Origin: Zafaria cholistanensis
Lineage (GTDB): Bacteria > Actinomycetota > Actinomycetes > Actinomycetales > Micrococcaceae
Length of the DNA stretch: 64,000 bases
Direction: 5' to 3'
Assembly (NCBI RefSeq): GCF_008580665.1
Contig: NZ_BKDJ01000011.1
Span: 1 to 64,000, forward strand
The translations under genes were made by a program, and so were the position numbers. This document shows, piece by piece, positions 36,586 to 46,083 of the stretch (the first letter of the stretch is position 1; every line of letters begins with the position of its first letter). The notes beneath the pieces were generated by a model that saw only the letters and a program-made list of their open reading frames with translations, had not been told where the DNA came from and made no database searches.

Positions 36586-37455
36586 GCCTTCGGTGCCGGC
36601 AACCCACAGGGCAAGTCCGGTGCCGGTACGCGTTCCAGTCACGGCGGCTGGCTGTCCCTGGACGCGCCCGACGCTTTTCCACTTCTTCCCTGCGTCTTCG
36701 CTCACGTATACGGTGCCATCGGGACTGACGCCGGCGGCGGTCCGGGCGTCGATGAAGGCGGCCGTGAGCAGGACGGGCCCGCCGGAAGGCGCGCTCCAGG
36801 TACTGCCCCCATCCTCGGACCTCCACACGCCTTCCCCGGTGGTCGCCAGAACCACGCCATGCCCTGGCCCGCCCGCCAAGGCATGGGGTTCCGGCGCTGG
36901 CCGGACGGAGTCCCACTCCCGGCCGTCGCGGCTGATGCGCAACTCGCCGTCGAACCCCACGAAACCGTCCCCGGTGACGGCGAGCGCGTGGAAGTCGGAC
37001 TCGCCCTGGCGTGACACGGGCCTCCAGGTGGCTCCGCCGTCGGTGGACGTGATGAGGCCCACCGGATTGGGCAGGCCGACCCCGGGACCGGGGTGTCCCG
37101 AGGCGTAGAAGGTGCCGTCTTCGTCGGCGGCGAAGCCCATCAGGTCAATGGTGGGGCCGATCTTCACGGGGTGTTCGCCGGTGGCCTCGAAGAGGCCGTT
37201 GTGCGAGGCCAGCAGGAGCCTGCCGGTCTGCGGATCGGCGTACGCGCCGTGGACGTGGGAGGGGCCGCTGGCGGCCTCCGGGTGCTGCGCGGTGGAATTT
37301 GGGCGCTGCGCGGTGGAATTCGGGGGCTGCGCGGTGGAATCCGAAGGCTGCGCCGTGGAGCACCCTGCGACCCCGAGGGACAGGGCTGCGGCTGCTGCGG
37401 CGAGGAAACAGCGGACAGCACACGGCGTGCGGGGGAAGGACAGGGGAGAGAGCAT
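36559..37455 (-). CDS. F510_1955 family lipoprotein with BNR/Asp-box repeats
   Basis: The 298-residue exported lipoprotein has signal peptide [15 protein letters not shown], with Cys32 lipidated. A linker of four 7-residue PxNSTAQ-like repeats comes next, then a beta-propeller-like domain with sialidase-type Asp boxes (STDGGATWRP, SEDGGSTWSAP, SEDAGKKWKS). The family is named after a Bacillus glycosyl-hydrolase-like protein and commonly sits with DUF305 in copper loci; no enzyme activity is established. ATG 37455 has AAGGAA upstream. The C-terminus ends in an 18-bp tandem repeat. Confidence 0.82.
   Translation of the reverse strand: MLSPLSFPRTPCAVRCFLAAAAAALSLGVAGCSTAQPSDSTAQPPNSTAQRPNSTAQHPEAASGPSHVHGAYADPQTGRLLLASHNGLFEATGEHPVKIGPTIDLMGFAADEDGTFYASGHPGPGVGLPNPVGLITSTDGGATWRPVSRQGESDFHALAVTGDGFVGFDGELRISRDGREWDSVRPAPEPHALAGGPGHGVVLATTGEGVWRSEDGGSTWSAPSGGPVLLTAAFIDARTAAGVSPDGTVYVSEDAGKKWKSVGRVQGQPAAVTGTRTGTGLALWVAGTEGGTERLDVP
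37284..37367 (-). repeat. 21-bp tandem repeat, 4 copies, in the lipoprotein linker
   Basis: Units at 37284, 37305, 37326 and 37347 share GCTGCGCGGTGGAAT and encode a heptapeptide Ser-Thr-Ala-Gln repeat right after the lipidated cysteine. Confidence 0.9.
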
Positions 37456-37515
37456 GGAGCTGGTTCCTTGGACGGGACTGGACTGGGCTGGGCCCGCGGG
37501 GCTTGGGGAATACAG

Positions 37516-38136
37516 CTAGCGGTAGTCCGGAAGCATGTCCTCCATGGTCTTGATCTCCGCTTTTTGGTCCTCCACGATCTTGCGGGCGAGGTCCACGGCT
37601 TCGGGGTTCGAACCCTCCGAGGCTTCCTTCTCCGCCATTTTCACGGCGCCCTGGTGATGGGCAATCATCTGGGTCAGGAACAGCGCCGCGGCGGCATCGC
37701 CTTCGGCTTCCCGAAGCTTGGCCATGTCCTCCCCGCTCATCATCCCTTCCATGGAGTGGTGCGCCGTGCCCGGCGCCACGGGTTCGCCCCATGCCTTGAG
37801 CCAGCCGGTCATCTTCTCGATCTCCGGTCCCTGCGCGGCCTTGATCCCGGTGGCCAGGCCGATGATCCGGGGATCCATGCCGTCCTTGGCGAGGACGGCA
37901 TCGCTCATCTCCACCGCCTGCTGGTGGTGCGGGATCATCATTTGGGCAAACATCGTGTCTGCCGCGCTATGGTCCCCCGCGGTTGGGGCGGACGAGGGCG
38001 CGGAGCCATGGCCGGTGTGCATGCCGGAACCGCCTGCCGGGGAATCGGGGCTGGAGCCGGGCTGCGCTCCCGGGGCGCACCCGGCGAGGGCGAAGGCGAG
38101 GGCGAGCAGGGACGCGGGCAAGGCACTACGTTTCAT
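37516..38136 (-). CDS. DUF305 lipoprotein (copper-associated)
   Basis: The 206-residue lipoprotein has signal LLALAFALAGC, with Cys20 lipidated, a His/Met/Gly-rich stretch (GSGMHTGHGS) and then the DUF305 ferritin-like four-helix domain. Its two His-His motifs are MFAQMMIPHHQQAVEMSD and LTQMIAHHQGAVKMA. Such proteins are periplasmic or surface-bound and recur in copper-resistance loci; a metal-binding role is inferred. ATG 38136 has GAAGGA upstream. It lies 60 nt ahead of the F510_1955 gene on the same strand, forming a two-gene unit. Confidence 0.88.
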   Translation of the reverse strand: MKRSALPASLLALAFALAGCAPGAQPGSSPDSPAGGSGMHTGHGSAPSSAPTAGDHSAADTMFAQMMIPHHQQAVEMSDAVLAKDGMDPRIIGLATGIKAAQGPEIEKMTGWLKAWGEPVAPGTAHHSMEGMMSGEDMAKLREAEGDAAAALFLTQMIAHHQGAVKMAEKEASEGSNPEAVDLARKIVEDQKAEIKTMEDMLPDYR

Positions 38137-38469
38137 GGAGCGAATCCTTCGCAGCAACGGGGATGGTGATTAGGGGGACGGTGATTGGCCGGCCGCCCTG
38201 CGCTGGCCCTCAGAGCTGCGCTGGCCCTCACAGCTGCGCTGGCCTCCAGGGCTGCGCAGGGTCCTGGCCCGCCCAGGTTTCCGCACCATTTTACGCCTCT
38301 GCGAAGTATTCCCGCGCTCCGGGGACCACCCCTGCCAAAGGCCGCCGTCCCCGTTCCCTGCGGTCGCCTCCCGGCCCCTGCCTCCCCAACTGGCCGGCAT
38401 TTTGGAAGGCTTACGCCGGAGCGTCCCCGCCTCTGTGGCCGCGGGCCTCCGGGCGCTAGTGTGAAGCCC
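38137..38469. other. 333-bp divergent spacer
   Basis: It contains an 18-bp tandem repeat (38196-38249) and, at its right end, the presumed leaderless promoter of the ABC exporter (TAGTGT, 38457-38462). No gene is seen. No CsoR box was found in front of the DUF305 gene. Confidence 0.45.
38196..38249. repeat. 18-bp tandem repeat, 3 copies
   Basis: AGCTGCGCTGGCCCTCAC-type units at 38196, 38214 and 38232, with a partial fourth. Confidence 0.88.
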
Positions 38470-39411
38470 ATGCCCAACAGTTCGGGATACCGGGCGGTGG
38501 TTTCCGCCCGGAACCTGACCAAGCGCTTTGGTGACTTCACGGCCGTCGACGGCATCTCCTTCGAGATTCCCGCCGGCGAGTCCTTCGGGCTGCTTGGCCC
38601 CAACGGGGCCGGCAAGTCCACCATCATGCGCATGCTCGGCGGCGTCTCCCGGCGCACCTCCGGGGAGCTGGAGGTCATGGGGCTGGACCCCGAGCGGCAG
38701 GGGCCCGAGGTGCGGGCGCACCTGGGGGTGGTACCGCAGCAGGACAACCTGGACGAGGAGCTGCGCGTTCGCGACAACCTGATCATCTACGGCCGCTACT
38801 TCGGGCTGCCGATGTCCTACCTCCGGCCGAAGTCGGCCGAGCTGCTGGAGTTCGCCCAGCTGGGAGACAAGGCCGGGGCCCGCATCGGGGAGCTCTCCGG
38901 GGGCATGAAGCGGCGCCTGACGATCGCCCGCTCGCTGATCAACGATCCGGGCATCCTGCTGCTGGACGAGCCCACCACGGGCCTGGACCCCCAAGCGCGG
39001 CACGTGTTGTGGGACCGGCTCTTCCGCCTCAAGGAACGCGGCACCACGCTGGTCCTGACCACCCACTACATGGACGAGGCCGAGCAGCTCTGCGACCGCC
39101 TGATCGTCGTGGACCGGGGCCGGATCATGGCCGGGGGGAGCCCGGCGGAACTCATTCGCGCACACTCGAGCCGGGAGGTCCTCGAACTGCGTTTCGGTGC
39201 CGGCCGCAATGCCTCCGCGGCCGGCGCGCTCGCCGGGCTCGGCGAGCGCATCGAGGTGCTGCCTGACCGGATCCTCGTCTACGCCGACGACGGCGAGGCG
39301 GTCCTGGGGCAGGCGGTTGCACGCGGGCTGGAACCAGCCACGTCGCTGGTGCGCCGGTCCTCGCTGGAGGACGTGTTCCTCCGGCTGACCGGCAGGAGCC
39401 TCATTGACTGA
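38470..39411 (+). CDS. ABC-2 type exporter, ATP-binding protein (NodI/DrrA-like)
   Basis: The 313-residue ATPase has Walker A LLGPNGAGKSTIMRML, signature ELSGGMKRRLTIARSL, Walker B ILLLDEPTTGLD, and LVLTTHYMDEAEQLCDRL. The C-terminal extension is typical of the drug/polyketide exporter class (DrrA, NodI). It drives the two permeases that follow. ATG 38470 lacks a Shine-Dalgarno; TAGTGT ends 7 nt upstream. The stop overlaps the start of the first permease. Confidence 0.87.
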   Translation: MPNSSGYRAVVSARNLTKRFGDFTAVDGISFEIPAGESFGLLGPNGAGKSTIMRMLGGVSRRTSGELEVMGLDPERQGPEVRAHLGVVPQQDNLDEELRVRDNLIIYGRYFGLPMSYLRPKSAELLEFAQLGDKAGARIGELSGGMKRRLTIARSLINDPGILLLDEPTTGLDPQARHVLWDRLFRLKERGTTLVLTTHYMDEAEQLCDRLIVVDRGRIMAGGSPAELIRAHSSREVLELRFGAGRNASAAGALAGLGERIEVLPDRILVYADDGEAVLGQAVARGLEPATSLVRRSSLEDVFLRLTGRSLID

Positions 39412-40273
39412 GCGCTCCGGCGACGCCCGGCCACAGCGGCCCGCGCCCGCGCCGTTGCGGCCCCCCTCGGCGGCGGCCAGCGCGGCCAGGGCCCGCCGGT
39501 GGGGCACCTGGTACGTCGCCGAGCACAAGCTGCGTGGAATGCGCGGCTACCTGGGGGTGATCATCGCCTACTCCATCGGCAGCCCCCTGATGTACCTGTT
39601 TGCCATGGGGGTGGGTCTGGCGTCCCTGGTGGACTCCACCTCGGGGGCCCGGGCCTTTGGCGGGGTGACCTACCTGCAGTTCATCGTCCCGGCCCTGCTG
39701 GTTTCCACGGCGGTGATGGCGGCTTCGGAGGAGTTCAGCTACCCGGTCATGAGCGGATTCAAGTGGAGGCGCACCTACTACGGGCCACTGGCCTCCCCGA
39801 TCTCGCCCCAGCAGATCTGCCAGGGCCACGCGCTCGCCGTCGCGGTGCGGCTGCTCGCCCAGTCCGTGGCCTACCAGGCGATCGTGATCGCCTTCGGCGC
39901 CACCGGGACGCGGGGGTGGGCGTCTCCGCTGGTGGCGGTGCTGGCGGGCCTGGCCTTCGGGCTGCCGATGATGGCGTATGCGGCCTCCATCAGGGAGGAC
40001 CGCGGACAGTTCGCCCTGGTGCAGCGCTTCGTGGTGGTGCCGCTGTTCCTCTTCTCCGGAACCTTCTTCCCGCTGTCCACGCTGCCCTGGTTCCTGCAGT
40101 GGATCGGTTGGGCCTCGCCGGTCTGGCACGCCACCGAACTGGGCCGGGTGCTCGGCTACGGGCATGTGGAGCCGGCCTGGCTTTCGGGGCTCCACCTGGC
40201 CTACCTGCTGCTGCTGGCCGGAGCCGGACTGCTGGCGGCGCGCCGCACCTACGCCCGCCGGCTGGAGGCCTGA
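39404..40273 (+). CDS. ABC-2 type exporter permease, first subunit
   Basis: This 289-residue membrane protein has about 30 cytosolic residues and six helices. RMSGFKWRRTYYGPLASPIS-like spacing and LFSGTFFPLSTLPWFLQW are typical of NodJ/DrrB permeases. The start is TTG 39404 with GGCAGGAG at 39391-39398, overlapping the ATPase stop by 8 nt. Together with the next gene it should form a heterodimeric channel; the substrate is unknown. Confidence 0.84.
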   Translation: MTERSGDARPQRPAPAPLRPPSAAASAARARRWGTWYVAEHKLRGMRGYLGVIIAYSIGSPLMYLFAMGVGLASLVDSTSGARAFGGVTYLQFIVPALLVSTAVMAASEEFSYPVMSGFKWRRTYYGPLASPISPQQICQGHALAVAVRLLAQSVAYQAIVIAFGATGTRGWASPLVAVLAGLAFGLPMMAYAASIREDRGQFALVQRFVVVPLFLFSGTFFPLSTLPWFLQWIGWASPVWHATELGRVLGYGHVEPAWLSGLHLAYLLLLAGAGLLAARRTYARRLEA

Positions 40274-40274
40274 G

Positions 40275-41105
40275 GTGGGCCCGGTGCACGACGGCGCCCC
40301 GCACCTTGTGCCTGACGGGCGCCCGCTGGCGGGCCTGTACTCCCGCAACGCGCGCGCGGTCATCGCGCGCGGGCTGCTGGCCACCCGCACCAGCAACTGG
40401 ACCGTCATGGTCTCCGGGTTCTTCGAACCCGTGCTGTACCTGCTCTCCATGGGCATCGGCCTGGGCGCCCTGGTGGGCGAGGTGGCCGGCCCCGGCGGGC
40501 AGGAGATCAGCTACGCCGCCTACATCGCCCCCGCCCTGCTGGCGGTTTCGGCAATGAACGGGGCGGTCTACGACTCCACGTGGAACGTGTTCTTCAAGCT
40601 CAACTTCGCCAAGCTCTACCAGAACATGCTCTACACCTCGCTGGGACCGCTGGATGTGGCGATCGGGGAGATCTTCCTGGCCCTGCTGCGCGGCTTCCTC
40701 TATGCCACCGGCTTCACCGTGGTCATGGCGGCCCTGGGGCTGGCCACCTCGCCGTGGGCGTTGCTGATGGTGCCCGCCTCGGTGCTCATCGCCTTCGGCT
40801 TCGCCGCGGTCGGCATGGGCATCACCAGCTTCATGACCCGCTTCCAGCAGATGGACTGGATCGGGTTCGCGCTGCTGCCCATGTTCCTCTTCTCGGCCAC
40901 CTTCTATCCGCTCACCGTCTACCCGGAGCCGGTGCGGTGGTTCATCCAGGCGCTGCCGCTGTGGCATGGCGTCGAACTGCTCCGGCAGTTGGGCGTGGGC
41001 CAGGTCGGCCCGGCCACGCTGGGGCACCTGGCCTACTACCTGGTGATGGCCGCGGCCGGGCTGGTCCTGACCACGGTTCGGCTGCGCGCCCTCTTCCTTC
41101 GCTAG
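40275..41105 (+). CDS. ABC-2 type exporter permease, second subunit
   Basis: The 276-residue, six-helix permease is homologous to its neighbour: LFSATFYPLTVYPEPVRWF corresponds to the LFSGTFFPLSTLPW segment. GTG 40275 has GGAGG at 40264-40268 and follows the first permease stop by one nucleotide. The C-terminal codons (ALFLR, stop 41103-41105) lie inside a 17-bp tandem array that repeats the stop region several times. Confidence 0.84.
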   Translation: MGPVHDGAPHLVPDGRPLAGLYSRNARAVIARGLLATRTSNWTVMVSGFFEPVLYLLSMGIGLGALVGEVAGPGGQEISYAAYIAPALLAVSAMNGAVYDSTWNVFFKLNFAKLYQNMLYTSLGPLDVAIGEIFLALLRGFLYATGFTVVMAALGLATSPWALLMVPASVLIAFGFAAVGMGITSFMTRFQQMDWIGFALLPMFLFSATFYPLTVYPEPVRWFIQALPLWHGVELLRQLGVGQVGPATLGHLAYYLVMAAAGLVLTTVRLRALFLR

Positions 41106-41141
41106 CCCTCTTCCTTCGCTAGCCCTCTTCCTTCGCTAGCC
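41091..41141. repeat. 17-bp tandem repeat, 3 copies, containing a stop codon
   Basis: CTCTTCCTTCGCTAGCC units at 41091, 41108 and 41125, then a divergent copy to about 41158. The first copy contains the C-terminus and TAG of the permease gene. Confidence 0.92.
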
Positions 41142-41283
41142 CTCTTCCTTGGCCAGTCCCGTTCCTTCCCCAGTCTTGGCGGCGGCACGGCCCGACGGGC
41201 GGGGGACCCGCGGCGAGCGAAGGCAGACGGGGGAGCCCGGCAGGCGCTAGGGTGTGGGAAAACCGACTCCAGGAGGCACCCCC

Positions 41284-41643
41284 ATGATCGGAAAATGGCA
41301 AGCGGTGGTCATCGACTGCGAGGACACCGACCAGTTGGCCACGTTCTACGAGCAGCTGCTGGGTATGGTGCGGGTCCAGCATGACGACGACGGGTGGATC
41401 ACGATCGGCGACGCACCCGACCGTCCGGCGATCGCCTTCCAGCGCGTGGACCCCTACGTCGCCCCGGAGTGGCCCGGGCACCTGCACCCGGCCCAGGCCC
41501 ACCTGGACATCAGGGTCGAGGATCTGGATCTCGCGGAGGAACAGGTCCTTCGGCTGGGCGCCGTGTCGATGAATTCCGGCGGCCGCAACCACCGTGTCTA
41601 CCTGGACCCGCAAAAGCATCCTTTCTGCCTGGTGGCGTGGTGA
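41284..41643 (+). CDS. VOC (glyoxalase/dioxygenase superfamily) protein
   Basis: The 119-residue single VOC module starts IGKWQAVVIDCEDTDQLATF, the usual first strand of actinobacterial glyoxalase-like proteins. HLDIRVEDLDLAEEQVLRLG and VYLDPQKHPFCLVAW form the second repeat. Substrate and metal use are not known for this subgroup. ATG 41284 has CAGGAGG at 41271-41277. Confidence 0.82.
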   Translation: MIGKWQAVVIDCEDTDQLATFYEQLLGMVRVQHDDDGWITIGDAPDRPAIAFQRVDPYVAPEWPGHLHPAQAHLDIRVEDLDLAEEQVLRLGAVSMNSGGRNHRVYLDPQKHPFCLVAW

Positions 41644-41780
41644 CCGGTGGCGTGGTGGCCGGTGTCGTGAACGGCGGCACAGCGGCGGACCGGCACCGGC
41701 GGCAGCCGGCCATACCGCGGCCTGTTCGCCGCCGGTTGAACCGGTACGGGGCAGTCCGTGCGGTTTGAGAGAATGGAGCC

Positions 41781-42308
41781 ATGCAATCTCTCGGCAGCAA
41801 CCCCGGCACGCCGTCCAACGGTGCCCCGGGCAAATCGCTCACCCTTTCCGCGAGCACCCTCTCCCTGGCCGTCATGGTCACGGTGTTCCTCGTCGCCGTG
41901 GTGTTCGCGGCCAACCAGAACGATGTAATCGGCTGGTTCGTCGTCATCATTTCGCTGGGGTGGCTGCTGCTGTCCGCGTTCCTGGTGTTTGGCCTGCGCC
42001 GCGGCGCCAAGGCCGTCGGCAAGCAGCTGCAGCAGGCAACGGTGGGCCTGGCGGCCAGGGGTGATTCCTCCGCACCGGTGGTCGTCAACGAAGCCACCAG
42101 CGCCCGGGACCTGAAGCTGGACCACTCTTTCAAGATCGTCCTGGTCCAGGCCGGGGTCATCAAGGAGTACCTGCCGCAGGAGGGTGCCGAGGCACGCGAG
42201 ATGGTGGCGCGCGCCCTTGAGACCATCGAGATCACCGCCTCCAACGCCCGCGACCTGATGAAGCCCTCCGGCGGAGCCAAGCCGATGTCCGGCGAAATCA
42301 TCGACTAG
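41781..42308 (+). CDS. Membrane protein with two N-terminal helices, unknown function
   Basis: This 175-residue protein has a polar N-terminus, two transmembrane helices (about residues 26-44 and 50-71) and a cytosolic C-terminal domain rich in Glu and Ala, including VLVQAGVIKEYLPQEGAEA. I recognise the position (just upstream of xthA-trpS) as typical in Micrococcaceae from memory, but no function. ATG 41781 has no strong Shine-Dalgarno; GAGAAT ends 6 nt upstream. Confidence 0.6.
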   Translation: MQSLGSNPGTPSNGAPGKSLTLSASTLSLAVMVTVFLVAVVFAANQNDVIGWFVVIISLGWLLLSAFLVFGLRRGAKAVGKQLQQATVGLAARGDSSAPVVVNEATSARDLKLDHSFKIVLVQAGVIKEYLPQEGAEAREMVARALETIEITASNARDLMKPSGGAKPMSGEIID

Positions 42309-42332
42309 CGCGGGGTCTGTAAGGTGGATGGG

Positions 42333-43211
42333 GTGAGTGCCGCAGTGGAAACCAATGAATTGGCCGTTGCCCTGGATGCCGCTGTCAGCGGCACCGGAGC
42401 CAAGAACGCCGGTGCGCTGCGCGTGGCCAGCGTCAACGTGAACGGAATCCGCGCCGCCTACAAGCGCGGCATGGCCGAGTGGCTGGCCGGGCGGGACGTG
42501 GACATCCTGTGCCTGCAGGAGGTCCGCGCACCCGACGCGGTCCTGCGCGAACTGCTGGGCGAGGGCTGGCACGTGCTGCACGCCGAGGCGGAGGCCAAGG
42601 GCCGCGCCGGGGTCGCCATCGCCTCGCGCGTCGAACCGGTGGCCACCCGCGAGCACATCGGCGACGATTACTTCACCACCTCAGGCCGCTGGGTGGAGGC
42701 CGACTTCCTGGTCGACGGTGGCAGCATCCTCTCGGTGGCGAGCGCCTACGTGCACTCGGGCGAGGTGGATACGCCCAAGCAGGTGGACAAGTACCGTTTC
42801 CTCGACGTCGTTTCCGAGCGACTGCCCAAGCTCCGCGTCGAGAAAGACCACGTCCTGGTGGTCGGGGACCTGAACGTCGGCCACACCACCCGCGACATCA
42901 AGAACTGGAAGGGCAACGTCAAGCGCGCCGGCTTCCTGCCCGAGGAGCGGGCCTACTTCGACCGCTTCTTCGGCGAGGAGATTGGCTTCAAGGACGTGGC
43001 CCGCGAACTGGCCGGCGACGTCGACGGCCCCTACACCTGGTGGTCCTGGCGCGGACAGGCGTTCGACAACGACGCCGGCTGGCGCATCGACTACCACATG
43101 GCCACCCCCGAGCTTGCCCGGCGGGCGGGCAACGCGGTCGTGGACCGCGCGGCGACCTACGACGCGCGCTTCTCCGACCACGCCCCGATCGTCGTCGACT
43201 ACCAGTTCTAG
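42333..43211 (+). CDS. xthA: Exodeoxyribonuclease III
   Basis: The roughly 292-residue endonuclease/exonuclease/phosphatase-fold enzyme cuts at abasic sites. It has SVNVNGIRAAYKRG, the metal ligand Glu in ILCLQEVRAPD, VVGDLNVGHTTRDIKNWKGN and SDHAPIVVDY with the catalytic Asp-His. GTG 42333 follows TAAGGT at 42320-42325 by 7 nt (leaderless type); GTG 42324 is in frame. It forms a cluster with trpS, 9 nt downstream. Confidence 0.92.
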   Translation: MSAAVETNELAVALDAAVSGTGAKNAGALRVASVNVNGIRAAYKRGMAEWLAGRDVDILCLQEVRAPDAVLRELLGEGWHVLHAEAEAKGRAGVAIASRVEPVATREHIGDDYFTTSGRWVEADFLVDGGSILSVASAYVHSGEVDTPKQVDKYRFLDVVSERLPKLRVEKDHVLVVGDLNVGHTTRDIKNWKGNVKRAGFLPEERAYFDRFFGEEIGFKDVARELAGDVDGPYTWWSWRGQAFDNDAGWRIDYHMATPELARRAGNAVVDRAATYDARFSDHAPIVVDYQF

Positions 43212-44324
<1,113 letters not shown>

Positions 44325-44327
44325 GGC

Positions 44328-44906
44328 ATGCGCCGCACGGGCGAGGTGCCTGTGGCCCCGGGAGAGTCCTCCGGGGGCCCGGAAGAGCGCCTCGGGATCG
44401 TGATCCCGGTTCCCGAGCCGCTGTCGGGGGAACTGGGACGGGCCCGGGCGTCCTACAACGACCCGCTGGCCGCCGTGGTGCCCGCGCACATTACCCTGGT
44501 CACCGGCGGCTCCACGCATGACCTGGAGGGGGCGACCGCGCACGTGCGCGCGGTCGCGGCCGCCACCGACCCGTTCACCGTGCGCCTGCACGGGACCGGG
44601 ACCTTCCGCCCGGTCTCGCCGGTCGTCTACCTGGCGCTGGCCGAGGGCGCGGACGCCTGCGCCCGGCTGCACCGCCGCCTGCTCGACGGGCCGCTCGAGG
44701 CCGAACGCACCTTCGACTACCACCCGCACGTGACGCTGGCGCAGGAGGTGGCCGAGGCCTGCCTGGACCGGGCGATGGCGGAGATGGCCGGTTTCACGGC
44801 CGAGTTCAGGGTGGCCACGATTGGACTCTTCCAGGCCGACGCCGCCGGCCTTTGGGCCCTGCGCGAGGAGCTGCCCCTTGGCCGCCCCGTCGAGGCCCCG
44901 CACTAG
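44328..44906 (+). CDS. 2'-5' RNA ligase family protein
   Basis: This 192-residue 2H phosphoesterase-fold protein has two HxTL motifs, AHITLVTGG and HPHVTLAQEV, which form the catalytic dyad of RNA ligase/cyclic phosphodiesterase relatives. The natural substrate is unknown. ATG 44328 starts 3 nt after the trpS stop; its 3' end overlaps the probable start of the YihY gene. Confidence 0.87.
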   Translation: MRRTGEVPVAPGESSGGPEERLGIVIPVPEPLSGELGRARASYNDPLAAVVPAHITLVTGGSTHDLEGATAHVRAVAAATDPFTVRLHGTGTFRPVSPVVYLALAEGADACARLHRRLLDGPLEAERTFDYHPHVTLAQEVAEACLDRAMAEMAGFTAEFRVATIGLFQADAAGLWALREELPLGRPVEAPH

Positions 44907-46014
44907 TGCCGCGGCGCCGGTGCGTGTCCGGGCCGGCGCCGGCGTCCACCACCTGCAGCCCCCGGCGGATCCGCTGGACCTGGACGCGCTGCGCTCCGCC
45001 GCCCTGCGCCGGCGGGCCATGTACGGCGCTGCCCGCCGCCGCGGCGACGGCCGGCTCAAAGTGGCCGTCGCGGGGCTCCAGTGGCTGGGGGCCCAGGCCG
45101 CGGCTGCCCGTCCGCTGCGCACGTGGAACCTGTACACCGCGCGCCGCGGGCCGTTGATGGCCGCCGGCAACGCCTACAACATGTTCTTCTCCATCGCCGC
45201 GGCGGCCGTGGTGGGGTTCTCCATCCTGGGGCTGGTCCTGAGCGGCAACCCGCAGTGGCAGGAGGCGGTGGTGAGGACGGTTGCGCGCGCCGTCCCAGGC
45301 CTCATCGACACCGGCGGGGGTGGCCTGGCGCGGCCGGCGCAGCTGTTCAGCGCCAGGAGCTTCGGCTGGGCGCTGGCCATTTCCACGGCCACGCTGGCCT
45401 TCACCTCGCTGCACTGGATCTCCAGCGTGCGGCAGGGCGTGCGCGGGATCTTCGGGCTGGAGCTGGAGCGCATCAATCCGCTGGTGAAGCTCGCCCGCGA
45501 CCTCGGCCTGCTGGTCCTGGCCGGCTTGGCCTTGTTGCTCACCACCGCCTTGGGCGCGCTCACCGGCGCAGCCCTGGACCTGGTGATTGGGTGGCTGCGG
45601 CTCGATGCCGCCCTGGTGGCGCCGCTGGCCCGCATCGCGGGCCTGGGCCTGATGCTGGCGCTGGACATGATGCTGGCGGTTGGGCTGTTCCGCTTCGCCT
45701 CGGCCATCTCAATGCCGCGCCGCGCGATGCTGCAGGCCGCCCTGCTGGCAGGCCTGGGCGCGACGGTGCTGCGCTACTTCTCCTCGCTGCTGCTTGGAAC
45801 GGTCGGGAACAACCCGCTGCTGGCACCCTTCGCCGTGGTTTTGGGCCTTTTCGTGTGGTTCAACCTGCTGAGCCAGATCTACCTGCTGGCGGCCGCCTGG
45901 GGCGCCGTGGCCGCGGCGGACGCCCGGGCCCGCGCCGCGGCGGAGGAGGGCCTGGACGGGCTCAGCCTGCGGCGCCGGGCCGGGCTGCTCAGGCCCTCCC
46001 GCAGGCGCGGTTAA
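44878..46014 (+). CDS. YihY/BrkB family membrane protein
   Basis: This roughly 378-residue protein has a basic N-terminal region and then six or seven hydrophobic segments typical of the YihY/virulence factor BrkB family. GNAYNMFFSIAAAAVVGFS and NNPLLAPFAVVLGLFVWFN are conserved family stretches. Function is unsettled. TTG 44878 has GAGGAG at 44865-44870 and overlaps the RNA ligase gene by 29 nt; GTG 44920 is the alternative start. Confidence 0.8.
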   Translation: MAAPSRPRTSAAAPVRVRAGAGVHHLQPPADPLDLDALRSAALRRRAMYGAARRRGDGRLKVAVAGLQWLGAQAAAARPLRTWNLYTARRGPLMAAGNAYNMFFSIAAAAVVGFSILGLVLSGNPQWQEAVVRTVARAVPGLIDTGGGGLARPAQLFSARSFGWALAISTATLAFTSLHWISSVRQGVRGIFGLELERINPLVKLARDLGLLVLAGLALLLTTALGALTGAALDLVIGWLRLDAALVAPLARIAGLGLMLALDMMLAVGLFRFASAISMPRRAMLQAALLAGLGATVLRYFSSLLLGTVGNNPLLAPFAVVLGLFVWFNLLSQIYLLAAAWGAVAAADARARAAAEEGLDGLSLRRRAGLLRPSRRRG

Positions 46015-46032
46015 TGACGCGCCGTTAACGCG

Positions 46033-46070
46033 GCGAAGGCGCCGCTCCCGCAGGGGAGCGGCGCCTTCGC
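46033..46070. terminator. Convergent terminator between the YihY gene and sdhB
   Basis: Perfect 17-bp stem (46033-46049 with 46054-46070), 4-nt loop. Confidence 0.88.
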
Positions 46071-46083
46071 GCGAGCCGGTCGG

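Noticed and set aside
37603-37615. tRNA T-loop-like string GGGGTTCGAACCC
   Set aside because: It lies inside the DUF305 gene, in frame, and no acceptor, D or anticodon stems can be built around it.
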